64,000 bases of DNA from Dipteronia dyeriana. Its lineage: Eukaryota > Streptophyta > Magnoliopsida > Sapindales > Sapindaceae. The translations under genes and the position numbers were made by a program. Below, piece after piece: positions 26,701 to 39,340 of the stretch. The notes under the pieces are model-generated. The model saw nothing but the letters and a program-made list of their open reading frames with translations, searched no databases and was not told the DNA's origin. The DNA lies in NCBI GenBank assembly GCA_032871835.1, contig CM065300.1, positions 9,443,768 to 9,507,767 of the forward strand. The letters run 5' to 3'. Numbering within the stretch: the stretch's first letter is position 1; each line of letters starts with the position of its first letter.

Positions 26701-29700
26701 TTCTCTGATAATTAATATACCATTTATTATGGTGAGCAGAATATTGTGCCATTTGAACGTTAGTTTTTCCATGTGCATAGTTTGCACATATAATTTGTTG
26801 AGGATTAATGAGTGGAGATATAGGACTCTAAACAGAAATGGAATATTTATATTGATTAATCTCTATGATAGTAGTTATTTTGAGTTCTGTATTGTAGACA
26901 TGTGTCCTGTATAATTTAGGTAAAGTTTTGATTTGTTTAGATAACATCAACAGCTGGCGGTGGGACCTTGACCTTGGAATTTGGAGTGCTTAGCCGCTTG
27001 ACAAATGATTCTAGTAAGTGTTACTAGCTAGCCTGTTTGGCACTTTGCATATGATTGTATAATATAATAAGCCACGAAAAAGGATATCAAATGTGTTATA
27101 ATTACCTGTATAGGTATACTTGAGGAGAATCAAAGGCATTAATTCTTTTGCCTAAGCCAGGCTATGATTCTCAAGTTCAGTGAGGGAGAGTATAATCTTT
27201 CCCAAAGATTTTAAACAAATTCTGGGCTTGGGGTGAACATTATTTGAGCTTGACTTGTTTCCTAGAATCCTAGACAGTATGTATAGCGTATACTTCTGTT
27301 TAACATCGTTATGAAATGCTTTAATTATTAAAATGCTAACTCAAAAATTTTCTATAAGGCAACCTTGACGGATTCAAAATGTAGGCAAGAAGAATGCTTG
27401 ATATATATTAAAATTCTGAATATGAATTCGCAAAAACACTGTTAATTTCTATGTACGGGGAAGACCAAAGATGTAGCAATTGGGATAATCTTTTTCCTTT
27501 AATATGAGCTTTAGAAAATTAATAGGAAACAAAACCTCCATTTCCAAATGTCGAAACAGCCATCCGAGTTGATAGGATTGTGCCTGAAACTAGATTAAAA
27601 TGACCTTCTAAGTTTGATACGGTTAGTTCTATTAAGGAGTTTGGTTCAGTTTTGATTTTGAAATTTGGAGAACTGAAGACTTCCAGATTGTTGTAGATTT
27701 AAAAGAAAATCTGAACAGATTCATCAATTTAAACCATTTTTTTATTGTATATTAGTTTCCATGTCCTCTGCTCTTCCCGTGTTCCTCCTTTACTCATTCA
27801 TTGTTTTTGTTGTTGTTGCTGTTTGTTTGTTCCTTTATTGTCTTTTTTTTTTCCTGGGGGAAGGGGGTTTGATGATTTTCCTTCTCGTCTAAATGGAAAT
27901 AAAATGCTAGTTTTTATGGAATGCAGTTTTTGAGCAAGTTACTAAGAATGCGGTGCTGGGAATTTGGGCACGCCGTTCAAAACTTGACTTGGTTGGTGCT
28001 CACATTAATGTCTTTACGGGTGAATGGACACAGAAGGTAACATTTCTTATAACATAATGGTAGTGGAACCGGCCTTGCAACTTTGAGTTGCTTGTGTTAA
28101 TTGTTATCTTTTGATTAGGACAACATTATATGACCCATTTGCTGGAAAAAAGAACTTATAATTCCATTTTCGTACCTTATTCTAAGATTGTAACCCTAAA
28201 ACTTAATATGATTGTCTAGTGGTAGAATGCTGCTTGATTATAAACTTATCGCTCTTTTTCACTAGCTGCATGCAAACATCTTCGTTAGATCATTGAATTA
28301 CAAGCTGTATAAAAGACTCAGTTTACTTTCCATTTCACCACCTACAGTTCTGTTCTTTTGCTGCTTTGCAGGATGCTGGAATCGGAACTAGTATCGACTC
28401 TTTCTATGAATATCTCCTGAAGGCAAGTAACAGGAGTTGGAATCTGAATAACTTGTGCTTTAATGATTATATATAATGATGTGAGAGACAACATTGAGGT
28501 CAATTCCTAGTGTTTAGTTCTGTGAGATAAGTTCACTATTGTAATTGGTGCCACATGTGCTATGAGTTTTACGTAAATGTTGATAACTTATATGATGTTT
28601 ATGCGATATGAAACATATTCATGGATGGTTTTCAATACCTCTATTTTGTACCTTGCGCTCATTTCTGAGTGACGATATTAGATTTTTCATTTATATCTCT
28701 GCTTGCTTACCATTTATGGTATCATTGCAGGCATACTTATTATTTGGAGATGAAGAATATTTGTATATTTTTCAAGAATCGTATGCGGCTGCTATGCATT
28801 ATCTTTTCAACGATCCTTGGTAAAAGCTTGTTGCTGAGTGTGCCATATGTATTTTATGCTTTTCCTTGTTTATATTGTATGACTTTGTTTGTTTTTTCCC
28901 CTTCTGTTTTATTTATTTATTTTTAATTTATATAACTCACACACACACACACACACATTTTGTTGGGGGTGGTGTTGATTTGATGTTTGTTTTTTGGATA
29001 GTTTCAAGCCTATAAAATATTGGATATTGACTCTAAATTTGCTTGTAGGTATGTAGAAGTCAATATGGACTCTGCTGCTATTGTCTGGCCATTGTTTAAC
29101 AGTTTGCAGGCATTTTGGCCGGGGCTTCAGGTTTTTTATTTTTATTTTTTGTCTATTTTTTTAATTATGCATTACCCAGTTGATCCTGTGTCATTTTAAA
29201 TTTCTTGTTTTGGGTTGGAGAGGAATTAATTAAATAATATTTGGAAGGTTTTAGCTGGGGACATTGATCCTGCTATTCGAACGCATGCTGCCTTTTTTAG
29301 TGTCTGGAAAAGATATGGTTTCACTCCAGAGGGTTTCAATCTTGCCACACTTACTGTTCAGGTAACTAAATCATCAGTATTTGAACTATTCATTTTTTAT
29401 CGTTTTAAATTGCAACTCCTCTAAAGTCCACCTTATAAGTATGCTGGTTCAGGTTTCAGAAACTAGGTTACTGATTGCCAAGAAATTTGTGTTATATAAT
29501 GGGAGGGAATTTCGGGTTGCAATTGTAATAGTGTTCCTTTTCTCCACACATTAACAGTTACCCTTGGGAGTACCTACCTGAAAGAGTAAAAGAGGTCTTT
29601 ACCTAGGTGGCATCTCTATGTTTTGGGCCATTTTGTGGAATGTCAGATCATAAGAACCTGTGAGCTGATGTCACCAATACAATTGACTTCTTTCTGATGA

Positions 29701-31929
29701 TCCTTTTTATACTTTAGAGTTCTCTCTCCCTCATTATCATTTTCTTTATAGAGAGTATTTTGCTCTGCTTGATAAACATATCTCGCTACAATATTCTATG
29801 ACCGAACGGTATCTAACTCCTTACTCCACATTCTTTTTACAGCAAGGGCAAAAGAGTTACCCACTGCGTCCAGAGTTAATTGAGAGCACATATTGGCTTT
29901 ACAAAGCTACCAGAGATCCACGGTCAGTCAAATCGCATTTTAATGTGTGGTGACTTTTTCTAATCTTTTCTTCTGATAAACATTATATATGGAGGAGATG
30001 TGGGTGCCTTGCGAAATTGCTTTTCCACAATACCTTTATTATAAACTGAATGAATCAGGGAGGCTAAAAAGTTCTGGAATGTAAAATATTGGGGAAAAGA
30101 ATTAGAGAATTTTTTTTAGGATCATAAGCTATTATTCTGTAAACTTATAATTATTGTAAAGTTGTCTTTCCTGGTGTCTGACTTCTCAAAACCCTTTTTC
30201 TCAGTGGACAATTATTAAATTTCTACTTTCTTTACTCGATTGCGAATTAAATCATATCTAAAAAATTTATTTTCAGATATCTTGCTGCTGGAAGAGACAT
30301 GATTGCTAGCTTGCAATTTGGAGCAAGATGCCCTTGTGGTTATTGTCATATATCTGATGTAGAGTTTCATAAGAAGGAAGACCATATGGAAAGCTTTTTT
30401 CTAGCAGAAACAGTGAGTACCAAATATACATTAACTTCTTGATATCTTTCTACTTATCATTTGGCTGTCTTTAGATGATCATCATTGTCAAATTAACATA
30501 AGTACCTTTTTGGAAGTGCTCTATTTTCAATTGTTTAATAGCTTTTTTTAAGAGAGAGTTTAATCGCTTTTAAAGATAAGTTTTTGTCCAAACAGTAACA
30601 AATAGGATACAGGAATATGCTGCTAAATGGAAGTATAATGACGAGAGAGCTTCTAGTCATAGATTGGATTAAGTTTTGATGTCAAACTATCATTCATAGA
30701 TTGTTTTAAAAAAAAAAAAAAAATTGGTTGCTCTGCTTCCTATATTCTTTACCATGTTCTTTGTATCCCCATCTACTCATTTGATTCTGCTTGGATAGGG
30801 ACAGTGTCTTTTTCTGCAGATAATATTCCATGTCTTGTCAGTGTTTGACCTGTCTTCTTTATTCCTATCAACCTTATTAGGTTAAATATCTCTGGCTTCT
30901 TTTCGACTTGGCTGTGGGTCCAGAAAACCTTGTTGAAAATGGGCCATACAAGTAAGACCTCATACTTTCTTTTTATTTTGTTTATATGGTATAACTTATC
31001 TCCCTAGAGTAGATCTACTTTCTTTAAATTTTAAAATTTCTTTTATAACAGGTACATTTTCAGCACTGAAGGCCATTTGCTGCCTGCAACTCCACAAATA
31101 TCTCTTGCAAAGGAACATTGTTCTTATTTTGGGGCTTATTGTAAAATTGGTGACTCTAAAGAGAAATCTGGTACATTAGATGTCTCTGACGATCCTCAGG
31201 AAACAAATGGTAGTAAAGTGTTTGGAGATCGGTCTCACACTGGATTTCCATCTGACTCTTTTCTTGGGTCAATTCCTGCTACGGGGTTGATTAAGGTCAG
31301 TGTTGAGTTTGTTTCCTTTTATGTGTACTTTATGAATTTTATTGTATTTCTTTGTTGGCTCTCTCCATAGCATATGTACGTAAATTCATTCGACAAGGAA
31401 CATTTTCTTATCTGTATGAGTTCAGGCAACCTGGCATTATTTATTGGTAAATGATCTTGAGAACATAAATGAAGGACCTGACATGTGTTCTTGCTTTGTT
31501 TGTTACATGTCTTTAGAAGATAAAAAATGTCTCCTTCATCTCACTAAAGTTATGAATAGAGGTATTTGAATCACGACAGTTTGAATTCTAATTAACATTT
31601 ATTTATTGTTAAATTTATCTAAACAATTAAATTAAAATACAGGGACACCAACTTGATGCCTCTGTGCAATAATTCTTGTAATTTCTCATTGATTAGTAGA
31701 ATTGGTATTGATTTTAATTAACATTTTCTTCAATGTTCAGCAGGGCTTTTGCCCAGGACTAACCCATGGACAAAAATACGGCATAACATATCTTGCTTCA
31801 GAGGATGTGTCTACAACCCAAAAAGAATCAACTGCTGTCCAGAGTCATTCTGTGGTGGTGGTTTCTGACCAACTTACTATTTATTCACCATCCAAAAGCC
31901 AGAGTGACGACAATGATGCTCAAACTTGA
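23782..31929 (+). CDS. MNS4: EDEM-type class I alpha-mannosidase (MNS4-like), 17 exons
   Basis: Glycoside hydrolase family 47 protein of the EDEM branch. It trims mannose from N-glycans of misfolded glycoproteins in the ER and so marks them for degradation. Exons by eye: 23782-23910, 24496-24615, 24707-24799, 25822-25908, 26035-26125, 26566-26621, 26941-27013, 27927-28036, 28372-28422, 28731-28819, 29049-29130, 29248-29361, 29843-29922, 30277-30412, 30881-30951, 31052-31295, 31741-31929; about 604 aa. A hydrophobic signal peptide covers residues 1 to about 31. The GH47 domain follows, with [54 protein letters not shown] and ATRDPRYL. The STEGHLLP stretch lies where GH47 enzymes place the calcium-binding threonine. 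Two introns use GC donors (26622 and 28423), and the last intron has a CAGCAG acceptor. No transmembrane anchor is seen after the signal peptide. Arabidopsis MNS4 is of similar length. Confidence 0.92.
28938..28958. repeat. (CA)n microsatellite in an MNS4 intron
   Basis: About ten CA dinucleotides inside the intron after exon 10. Confidence 0.9.
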
Positions 31930-34241
31930 GTCAGGAAGGATCAAAGAAGAGTTATTCACCTACCATATGAGAAATCCTTCGGCATGTGGATGAACTTTTT
32001 GAAACTTAGTTGATTGGCTGGGATGAACCTTAAATCACCAGGACTCATACCATTACTCATTATCTACAACTGATGAAGATCGACAATGACTAACAAATTA
32101 TGAGTAGGGTCTGAACGTAACATCTTCGGTCATGTTATGTGAAGCCTAGAACTGATCATGACCCTTTACTCCTGACAAACAAGTCTTCTAGGATATCACA
32201 GCTTTGAACGATTCGGCAATTGTTGATAAGAGTCGGTGATTAGTTTGATATGATACTAGTGTAAACAGGAAGATCAAGCCGGTAAGGTGGTTCGACACTC
32301 TTCATATTGCAAATTATTCTTCCCCCATGAAAGGAGACATAGACACTTGAATTAAATTGCCTTACAGGTCTGTGCATGTTAGCATAATCTTAGAACAATC
32401 TTTTTGTATATTTTATGTAATGGGTGATCAAATATTAGATTATTGTCAGATCCTTAGAAGAGGGTGATAACCCATTTTCACAACAACAGTCACTGATGGG
32501 TTAGTGAGCAGAAAAGATCATATCTGGTAATAGTGGTTCATGGACATGGAGGATTGTGACTTGTGAAAGTAATTCTTTCATTTAAACATTCAAATTCAAA
32601 ATATGATGATAGTTTCATTTGGATGATATTACTGGTGTCCCGTCTATTCTTCTTCTGTCTTTTATTTTTAATTTTATCTTTTGAAATCTGATACCGAATG
32701 AAATCTACCTATGTAATTAGTTCCACAGTTGGGATTAGATCACATATGCATATTATATATGTATGGTTGAGTTCGAACTTCCGAACTTCCATCACAATTA
32801 TGGAAAGAAAAGTACATATCACTTGAGCTAAAAGGTGATGGGGTGATATGCTTGTCTCATCTAACCTATATACTATTATACTCTTATAGTTGTTTGGTCG
32901 GTCTGTACTTTTCACATGTCTTATTTTTAATCTCTTATTGCCATCGGACCCTTATTTTGTTTTTTCATTTTCTTCTCTTCCCATTCCAACGCTTCAGACA
33001 AATGATTTAAATAAATAATTAAAATTAAAATTGTGAAACTCTAAGGTATGTTTATATACAAATGCATTAAGATGATTTCACACAATTTTCTTGGAAATTT
33101 ATGCTTTCCATTAAAGGGTAAGACACAAAAGATATTATTACTATAAATTGGTCATATTATCTTAAATGAATCTTAACAAGATATATAACTAACATCCATT
33201 ACAATTAACGAGATGAGATTGATCCGGTAGTAAAACTCGTTATATCTTATAACGAGATTGTGGGTTCGAGTTCTTCCCTATAAAAAAAAATCAATATCTT
33301 TTCTATAATTAAATTAAATTTATTATATTAAATAAATCAAACCCATCTTCATGAGCAAGATTTGAACTAAGATCTCTTATATACTAGATAGCATCTTATT
33401 AGATTTAATAAAATATAACATTAAATGTTGTTTCCGTTCATTTTTTCCGTCGAAATCTTAAAAAAAAAAAAAATCTTACACAATTAACATTATTATGTTA
33501 GTAAATATTCATCGGAATTCAATTTAATATTTTGATAATATTGGCAGAATAGCCTTGTTGAATTAGTTAACATTCATTTAAAATAATGGTAGAATTAGTT
33601 TAATATTCAAAGAAGTAAAATGTTTTTTTTTTATCTTAAGAAAAAAGAAAAAAAAAACTTTGGTAAGATCACAATAATTCATGTTTAAGAGAGAATCTTA
33701 TACATAAAACAATAAATAAATTACGGAACCTAACTTTTCTTGAAATTTGGCATAATACAATGAATGAGCGCAACTTTGTTGTGCAACTCCAATGGAAACA
33801 TTACTAAGTGAATAAACGTTATTTACTTTAAAATCAATTTGGCCGTGGTTGATGAAGCTGACATTATCACTAAAATTTCTTAAACACGGTATATATATGA
33901 AAAAACAAAATAAGTCTGTTAATCGGAGACACAAAATATAATTGAACATGTAGGAAGCTTAACAAATTGAAACCCAAATTAATTATATTTTTAACAAGAT
34001 GAAGCCTTTCAAAGTTAATCAAAACAAAAAGAAACGAATCTTTTTAAGTGCCTGAGCCATATGTCGAGCCTGTCCCTCATCCTAGCCACATCATAGCTTT
34101 GCAGATGAAGAAACAGTTAATTGGAGACACAAAATAAAATTTAACACGTAACTAGGAAACTTAACAAATTGAAGCCTTTCAAAAAAACAAAAAAACAAAA
34201 AAACAAAAAAACAAAAAATGGGGCCTCAGTCTGTTTCCTAT
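31930..34241. other. MNS4 3' UTR and intergenic sequence
   Basis: Roughly the first 700 bases have mixed composition and probably include the MNS4 3' UTR. The remainder is AT-rich. It contains a SINE-like piece (33205-33290), a degenerate direct repeat (about 33922-33975 and 34114-34180, sharing GGAGACACAAAATA and CTTAACAAATTGAA) and an AAAAAAAC-type array at 34178-34217 that abuts the TIR element starting at 34242. No gene is seen. Confidence 0.5.
33205..33290 (+). repeat. tRNA-related SINE-like copy
   Basis: GATCCGGTAGTAAAACTCG is followed 45 bases later by GTGGGTTCGAGTTCTTCCC, which contains a good B-box (GGTTCGAGTTC). Related, more degenerate copies lie at 18265-18335 and 49220-49310. 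The cloverleaf cannot be completed, so this is not a tRNA gene. Confidence 0.45.
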
Positions 34242-34489
34242 GGGTGAGTTTAGTACGCGGGACGGGACGGGACAACTTTTTGTTGTCCCACATTTGGTTC
34301 GACATTAATATGGGACGGGATGGGACATGGTGGGACAAAAACCATGAAAACTTATCCCACCTCACACCCTAGGTCGGACTTGTCCCATGCATAGGACAAG
34401 TCTGGAAAAGACATTTTTACCCTAAAATGTTTTTAAATTTACAAAACCATCAACTATATATAAAAAAAAACCTATTGGCCGCTTCTGTC

Positions 34490-34830
34490 TCTCTCAAACC
34501 CTCAGCCCGCTTGTCTCTCTCTCCCGCTCTTCTCTCTGTCAAACCCACCAGCTGCAGATCCATCTTCGTCGATGTCAAGCGAGCTCGCCGTCATCGGGGT
34601 CACACGAACTTGCCGTCGTCGAGGTCACGCATCCTCTCTTCACACAAAGACAGCCGTCGACCGCTTTTGTCTGTCTCTCAGACCCACCGGCTGCAGATCC
34701 ATCTTCGTCGGCGTCAAGTGAAGTCGTTGTTGACAGGGTCAAGCGAAGTCGACGTCGCCAGGGTCACGCGAAGCCGCCGTCGTCGGCGTCACGCATCCTC
34801 TGTTCACACAAGAACAGCCGTCGGCGCCTC
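34490..34830. repeat. Two diverged copies of a GC-rich leader unit
   Basis: The block CTGCAGATCCATCTTCGTCG, a run of GTCA(C/A)GCGA words, CACGCATCCTCT and TTCACACAA occurs twice about 130-180 bases apart. The open frame across it (34427-34897) is rich in Arg and Ser because of the repeat, and I do not take it as a gene. It resembles a captured 5' UTR or CpG-rich promoter. Confidence 0.6.
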
Positions 34831-35740
34831 TCATTTCTCACCTCACAACTCGATTCACTTCTTCTCCAGTTCAGGCGCCGCCGCTGCCGCCGTCTGATCG
34901 AAATCGGTTTCTCTCTCACCTCATTTCATTATCATTTTCAGTTAATAATCTGAATTTTATTTGTGAAATCCATGATTATTTTAGCCAAATGATTGTGTTT
35001 TTGGTGATTTTTTGAGGTTTTATCATTTGGGTATGTCGATTTTGGCTGATTTATTGGGTGCTTGTATATGAATTGGCTTCAAGTTTTCAAATTTAACTTA
35101 GATGTTATAGTGTGACTCTTGCTTTGATTTGTTTCCGATTCTGTATTAGTTGTGATTTTTTGAGTTGTTTGCTTGGAGCTGTTTGTTAGGTAAGAGCTTT
35201 TTCTATATTTTTGTTTCCTCTGTTTTGGCTTTTAATTATCTATTGTGTTGAGATTTATCATTGAAATTTGATGTTAGTGTTTGTGATTAATCATGGGATT
35301 TTTCCATATATTGTGATTAGAACAAGTTTGCATACACAACTGTACCCTGAATTTTCAGATTTTTTTTTGTTCCTTTTCATTTCTTACTGATCAATGGGAG
35401 CTTCAAAAAAATTGATCTTTTTTATGTTTTTTGCTTTTTATTATAGGATATAGTATTGGTATTTGAATTTAAGAGTATCTAGACAAAAAATGAAAAACAA
35501 ATTGAGTTTTTAGGAGTAGTTAATATTGCGTAATCTTAAGAAAAAATGTATTTGGAATAGTAATAATGGTTGCTGACTGGCTGTTAAATTCCGTTAGTTT
35601 TCGGTTGATGATGCAGATGAATCTGATGTGATTGTCATTTGCCCGAAAAATCTGTTTACAATATCTTGACATCTTCATTGTATTGGCAGGGTCATTGTTA
35701 GTTTGTAGCTTTTGTCCCGTGTTGTCTTTGTTAATCAGCA

Positions 35741-36365
35741 ATGGGAGCTGTAGTGGGAAGGCTCGAGTCTCCTGATGAGAGCTTAAGAAACTGCAAAGCT
35801 ATTTTCGAGCAGTTCGGTAGGTTACTTATGGTTCGTTTGTTCATTCGTTGAATAAGCATGCATTGTTGATCATGGTAACAAGTTACGTTGAAGCTAAAGG
35901 CCTTAAAATTGAACTCTGTGGTTCTTCTGCTCCCGAAACTGTTTTAAAGTACTAATTTGAAGGATAGATTGACATAGAAAATACTAGCCCTTTTCATTTA
36001 GCTCGGATACATAATTAAAATAGCAATGTTTTTGATAATTTTGGGTTCAAAATAGTGTTTTTTAAGTGTTCATATCTCTGCGATGTACAGTGACAAGTGA
36101 CTACTAGTTTTTCCTCTAAGTTCTAAGTATTATTTGTATATATATTTATTTTGTAGATGAGGATTCAAATGGTGCAATTGACCACGAAGAGCTTAAGAAG
36201 TGTTTTCAGAAGCTCGAAATTAACTTTATGGAAGAGGAGATCAATGATCTGTTTGAGGCCTGTGATATCAACGAGGATTTGGGAATGAAGTTCAATGAGT
36301 TCATTGTACTTCTCTGCCTTGTCTATCTTTTCAAGGATGATCCAACTGCTCTTCAAGAGGAGTAA
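35741..36365 (+). pseudogene. Captured, truncated calmodulin-like (CML) EF-hand gene fragment
   Basis: Two exons (35741-35816 and 36157-36365) join in phase to an intact 94-residue frame. It starts MGAVVGRLESP and continues with an EF-hand loop DEDSNGAIDHEE and a second, partly degenerate one (CDINEDLGMKFNEF). The second exon closely resembles plant CML21/CML22-type calcium-binding proteins. Those are over 200 aa and carry a second EF-hand pair, which is absent here. The N-terminal part between GRLESP and DESLRNCKAIFEQF also looks shortened. The fragment keeps an intron, so it was copied from genomic DNA, not from mRNA. It lies inside the TIR element at 34242-37173. Whether it is expressed cannot be told; splice sites and stop are intact. 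Confidence 0.75.
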
Positions 36366-36510
36366 ACATGTTTGATATTGTAAACATGTTTGAAACTTAT
36401 ATTTTGTTGGAATTGTGAATATATTTGAAACATGTTTGAAATTTATATTTTATTGGAATTGTAAACATATTTGAAACTTATATTTTATTGGAATTGTGAA
36501 CATGTTTGTG
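36366..36510. repeat. 45-base tandem repeat after the CML fragment
   Basis: GAAACTTATATTTTATTGGAATTGT-like units, separated by AAACAT(G/A)TTTGAAA, recur about three times directly after the stop codon. It is AT-rich and non-coding. Confidence 0.75.
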
Positions 36511-37199
36511 TTATGGATTTTGTTATTAGGTTCGTGAACAAATATATTACATTAAATTTTTTGTTGGATCATGTTTTTAAATATTATCTGTAATTTATTA
36601 TTTTATGAAAAGAAAAGATGTGTGATTGAATAATTAAAACTTATAAAATATATTTTTCTTTTTTATTATTAACAATTACGAGCATGTAAAATTGAATAAT
36701 AATTTTATTTAAAAAAATTGAGGAAATAATATTATTAATTGATATTATTATTCAAAAAATTAGGGAATGGTCATAATAATATTATTATTATTTGAAAAAA
36801 AAAATTGCATGTCTTCCAAAAAATTATTAATTAAACTATTTTTTAATTACAATATTATTATTTTTATGAAATATGATATATAAAAATATATTTTTAATAA
36901 AAATAAATAAATATTGACTTGTCTTCTTCCAAATATGATATATAAAAATATTTATCACTATTATGTGGTAACAAACACTGGATAGAACAAGAAGGGCACT
37001 CTGGTCATTTGAACCTCTTGTCCCGTACTGTCACAGTCATACTAAACATATAACAGTACAGTGAACAGTACTGTCTCAGGTCTACCAAACACAATATAGA
37101 ACAGTCAGTCATGTACTGTCTTGTCCCGTACCGTCTTACCTTATCCTGTCCCATATCCGCGCCAAACGCACTCTACGAGAACCACTTCACGACCCACGA

Positions 37200-37600
37200 C
37201 ATACCTTTGCAAATGAGATAGATTAATAAAAAGAAACAAAAACCGATGAAAGTGGTGAGAATGGCAAGCCATAAGGAAGTGGTCAACACAGCATATGTGT
37301 CTGTAACAAACGCAATCACCATTGCTCCCATCACGATCACGGTGGATAAAGCACCATAGAGCATCAAAAACCAGTATGTTTCAGTATGGGGCCTTATTCT
37401 CGGCCCTAATCATACCTCTGCAAATGAGATAGATTAATAAAAAGAAACTGAAACCTATGAAAGTGGTGAGAATGGCAAGCCATAAGGAAGTGGTCAACAC
37501 AGCATGTGTGCCTGTAACAAACGCAATCACCATTGCTCCCATCGCCATCATTGTCGATAAAGCACCATAGACCATCAAAAACCTACCTTCTTCGACAATT
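37200..37600 (-). repeat. 206-bp tandem duplication of the last membrane-segment exon
   Basis: Positions about 37204-37375 and 37410-37580 are near-identical. Both encode the block YGALST..MGAMVIAFVT followed by AVLTTSLWLAILTTFIGF. The inner copy ends with a chimeric tail and a TGA at 37381-37383, while the outer copy ends in GMSWVVKWFS and TAG. The outer copy lies out of frame with the inner one. Confidence 0.9.
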
Positions 37601-39340
37601 GCACCATGTAGCATTGACATAAGGAAGTGGGCAAAGACAGCAGATAAGGAGAGTACCATAGCTATGGCATCTGTTATAACAAAGGCTCAAATGCTGCTTT
37701 TTTACTTAGAATTGCAGTGCCCTCTTTGTCACCGTCTTGGATCACACCGCCTGGTAATGTAAAAGCTGCTGTAAATGTCACGGTCGCTATGAGAGCAGCT
37801 ACTATCAAATGTGATTCTTTAGCTTTCTCAATTTGTTTTTTTGCTTCTTCATCCCGTTCACGACGGCTGTCTTCATGTTCTTTATTTACACGCACAACTC
37901 CATGTTGATATGGTCCAGCTGGCTCCTCCAGCTTTAGGATTTCCTGCTGAGATACGTACACGTACATTGGGAGAAATATATCAAAAGCAAATAAATAATA
38001 TAAGATTTACACTGGGGCAGAGGGAGATTAGATTTTATAGTTTTTATAATAAAAACGAAATAATAATAAGATTAAAATTTCTAACTCCATCTACAAACCA
38101 TTAATGTGAATTGAATGAGCGGTAAAAGGAGCTTATTAATTAACCCATTAAACTAAACTCATCAATACTTTTAGTTCTATAAAAATATCCCCTCAAAAAT
38201 TATATTTATGGCTTATAATCAACATATTTTCGATATAATATTTGAAACGTCTAATTAAGGAGATCCCTGAGTTAACAGAGCTATTAATACGTACCTCCAG
38301 CTGCTGACGAGAACCAGATTTCCTCATCATTTCGTGAACACTCATATTCTGGTTGTTAACGACATCAAGGTCCAACTGTACATCCTTTATATCCTCGTGT
38401 TTAATTCTCCATATTAAGTGTGAACGTAAAGTGGCAAGTGGAGAGGAGTGTTTCCGTCAACATCCTTATCATTTATAAGATTTCTGATTAGTGGATATTC
38501 TTTTAGGAGTTCTACCAGAGGGTAATAATCTAAACTTAGCATGGCAAAGTGAAGAACATTCCATCTTCTTTCGTCAACCAAGTCACACAAATCTGGACAA
38601 CGAGAAATAATTTCATGTGGTATGTAGCCTTCACCGATTGCTAAATGAAGATGCGTCATCTTTCTATGTTTATCTCCAATATACGCAGCAGATATATCAC
38701 GCTCTAATAATTCTTTCATACTTTTAGACTTGTGATGATAAGCAGCATAATGAAGTGGAGTCCATCCATACTGGTCTCTTTCTTTTATCAAACTTTCCTT
38801 TTGCTTCAGTATCTTTTTTATTATATCTAAAATTGAAAAAATAAAGAACCAACAAAATGAATGGATTAATATATAAGGCACTCGATAATTGAATCAATTG
38901 GATAGTGGATAATTCCATGAATTATTATTATATGTTATTGCGGTATGAACCTTGCCATGAATAATGATGAATCTAGATTCTAGTCCTTCTTGAAAAAAAA
39001 TTCCTCATTCTTTTTTAAATGAGGGTTGGTGTGACTGGTGAGAATGCATGAATACAGAATGTCTTTACCTTTAAGTTTTGTTGGATTGATTTTTATTTTT
39101 TTTTAACTACTACAATGAGGATTGAGAGAGAGAGAGAGAGTATGACTCTAATCTACACTAACGTAGATGTATGGGGTTTATCTCTAAACCAATGTCATCC
39201 GATCCTATTTTGTTCAATTGATTTTTGAAGGAAATTAAACATAAAACAATAATCATTTGGTTTACATTTATGTAATTAAAATAAAATTATATATAATAAA
39301 GTATTATTGTGTGATCATTTGACCAATGTATATATTTATT

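Larger units (their letters stand above)
34242..37173. mobile_element. 2.9-kb terminal-inverted-repeat element carrying a CML gene fragment
   Basis: The left end reads GGGTGAGTTTAGTACGCGGG, and the right end on the opposite strand reads GAGTGCGTTTGGCGCGGATA. Both are followed by GGGAC-rich subterminal repeats (GGGACGGGACGGGACAA; CGGTACGGGACAAGACAG). The element holds a pyrimidine-rich, GC-rich leader with a duplicated 170-base unit (about 34490-34830), a two-exon EF-hand gene fragment (35741-36365), a 45-base tandem repeat and a long AT-rich stretch. No transposase is visible, so it is non-autonomous. The target duplication is unclear (TAT/TAC directly outside). A PIF/Harbinger-like or hAT-like origin is possible. 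The right end coincides with the stop codon of the ankyrin pseudogene. Confidence 0.65.

Noticed and set aside
34427..34897. 156-residue open frame, Arg/Ser-rich
   Set aside because: It runs through a duplicated GC-rich leader inside the TIR element. Composition reflects the repeat, with no known domain or homologue recognised.
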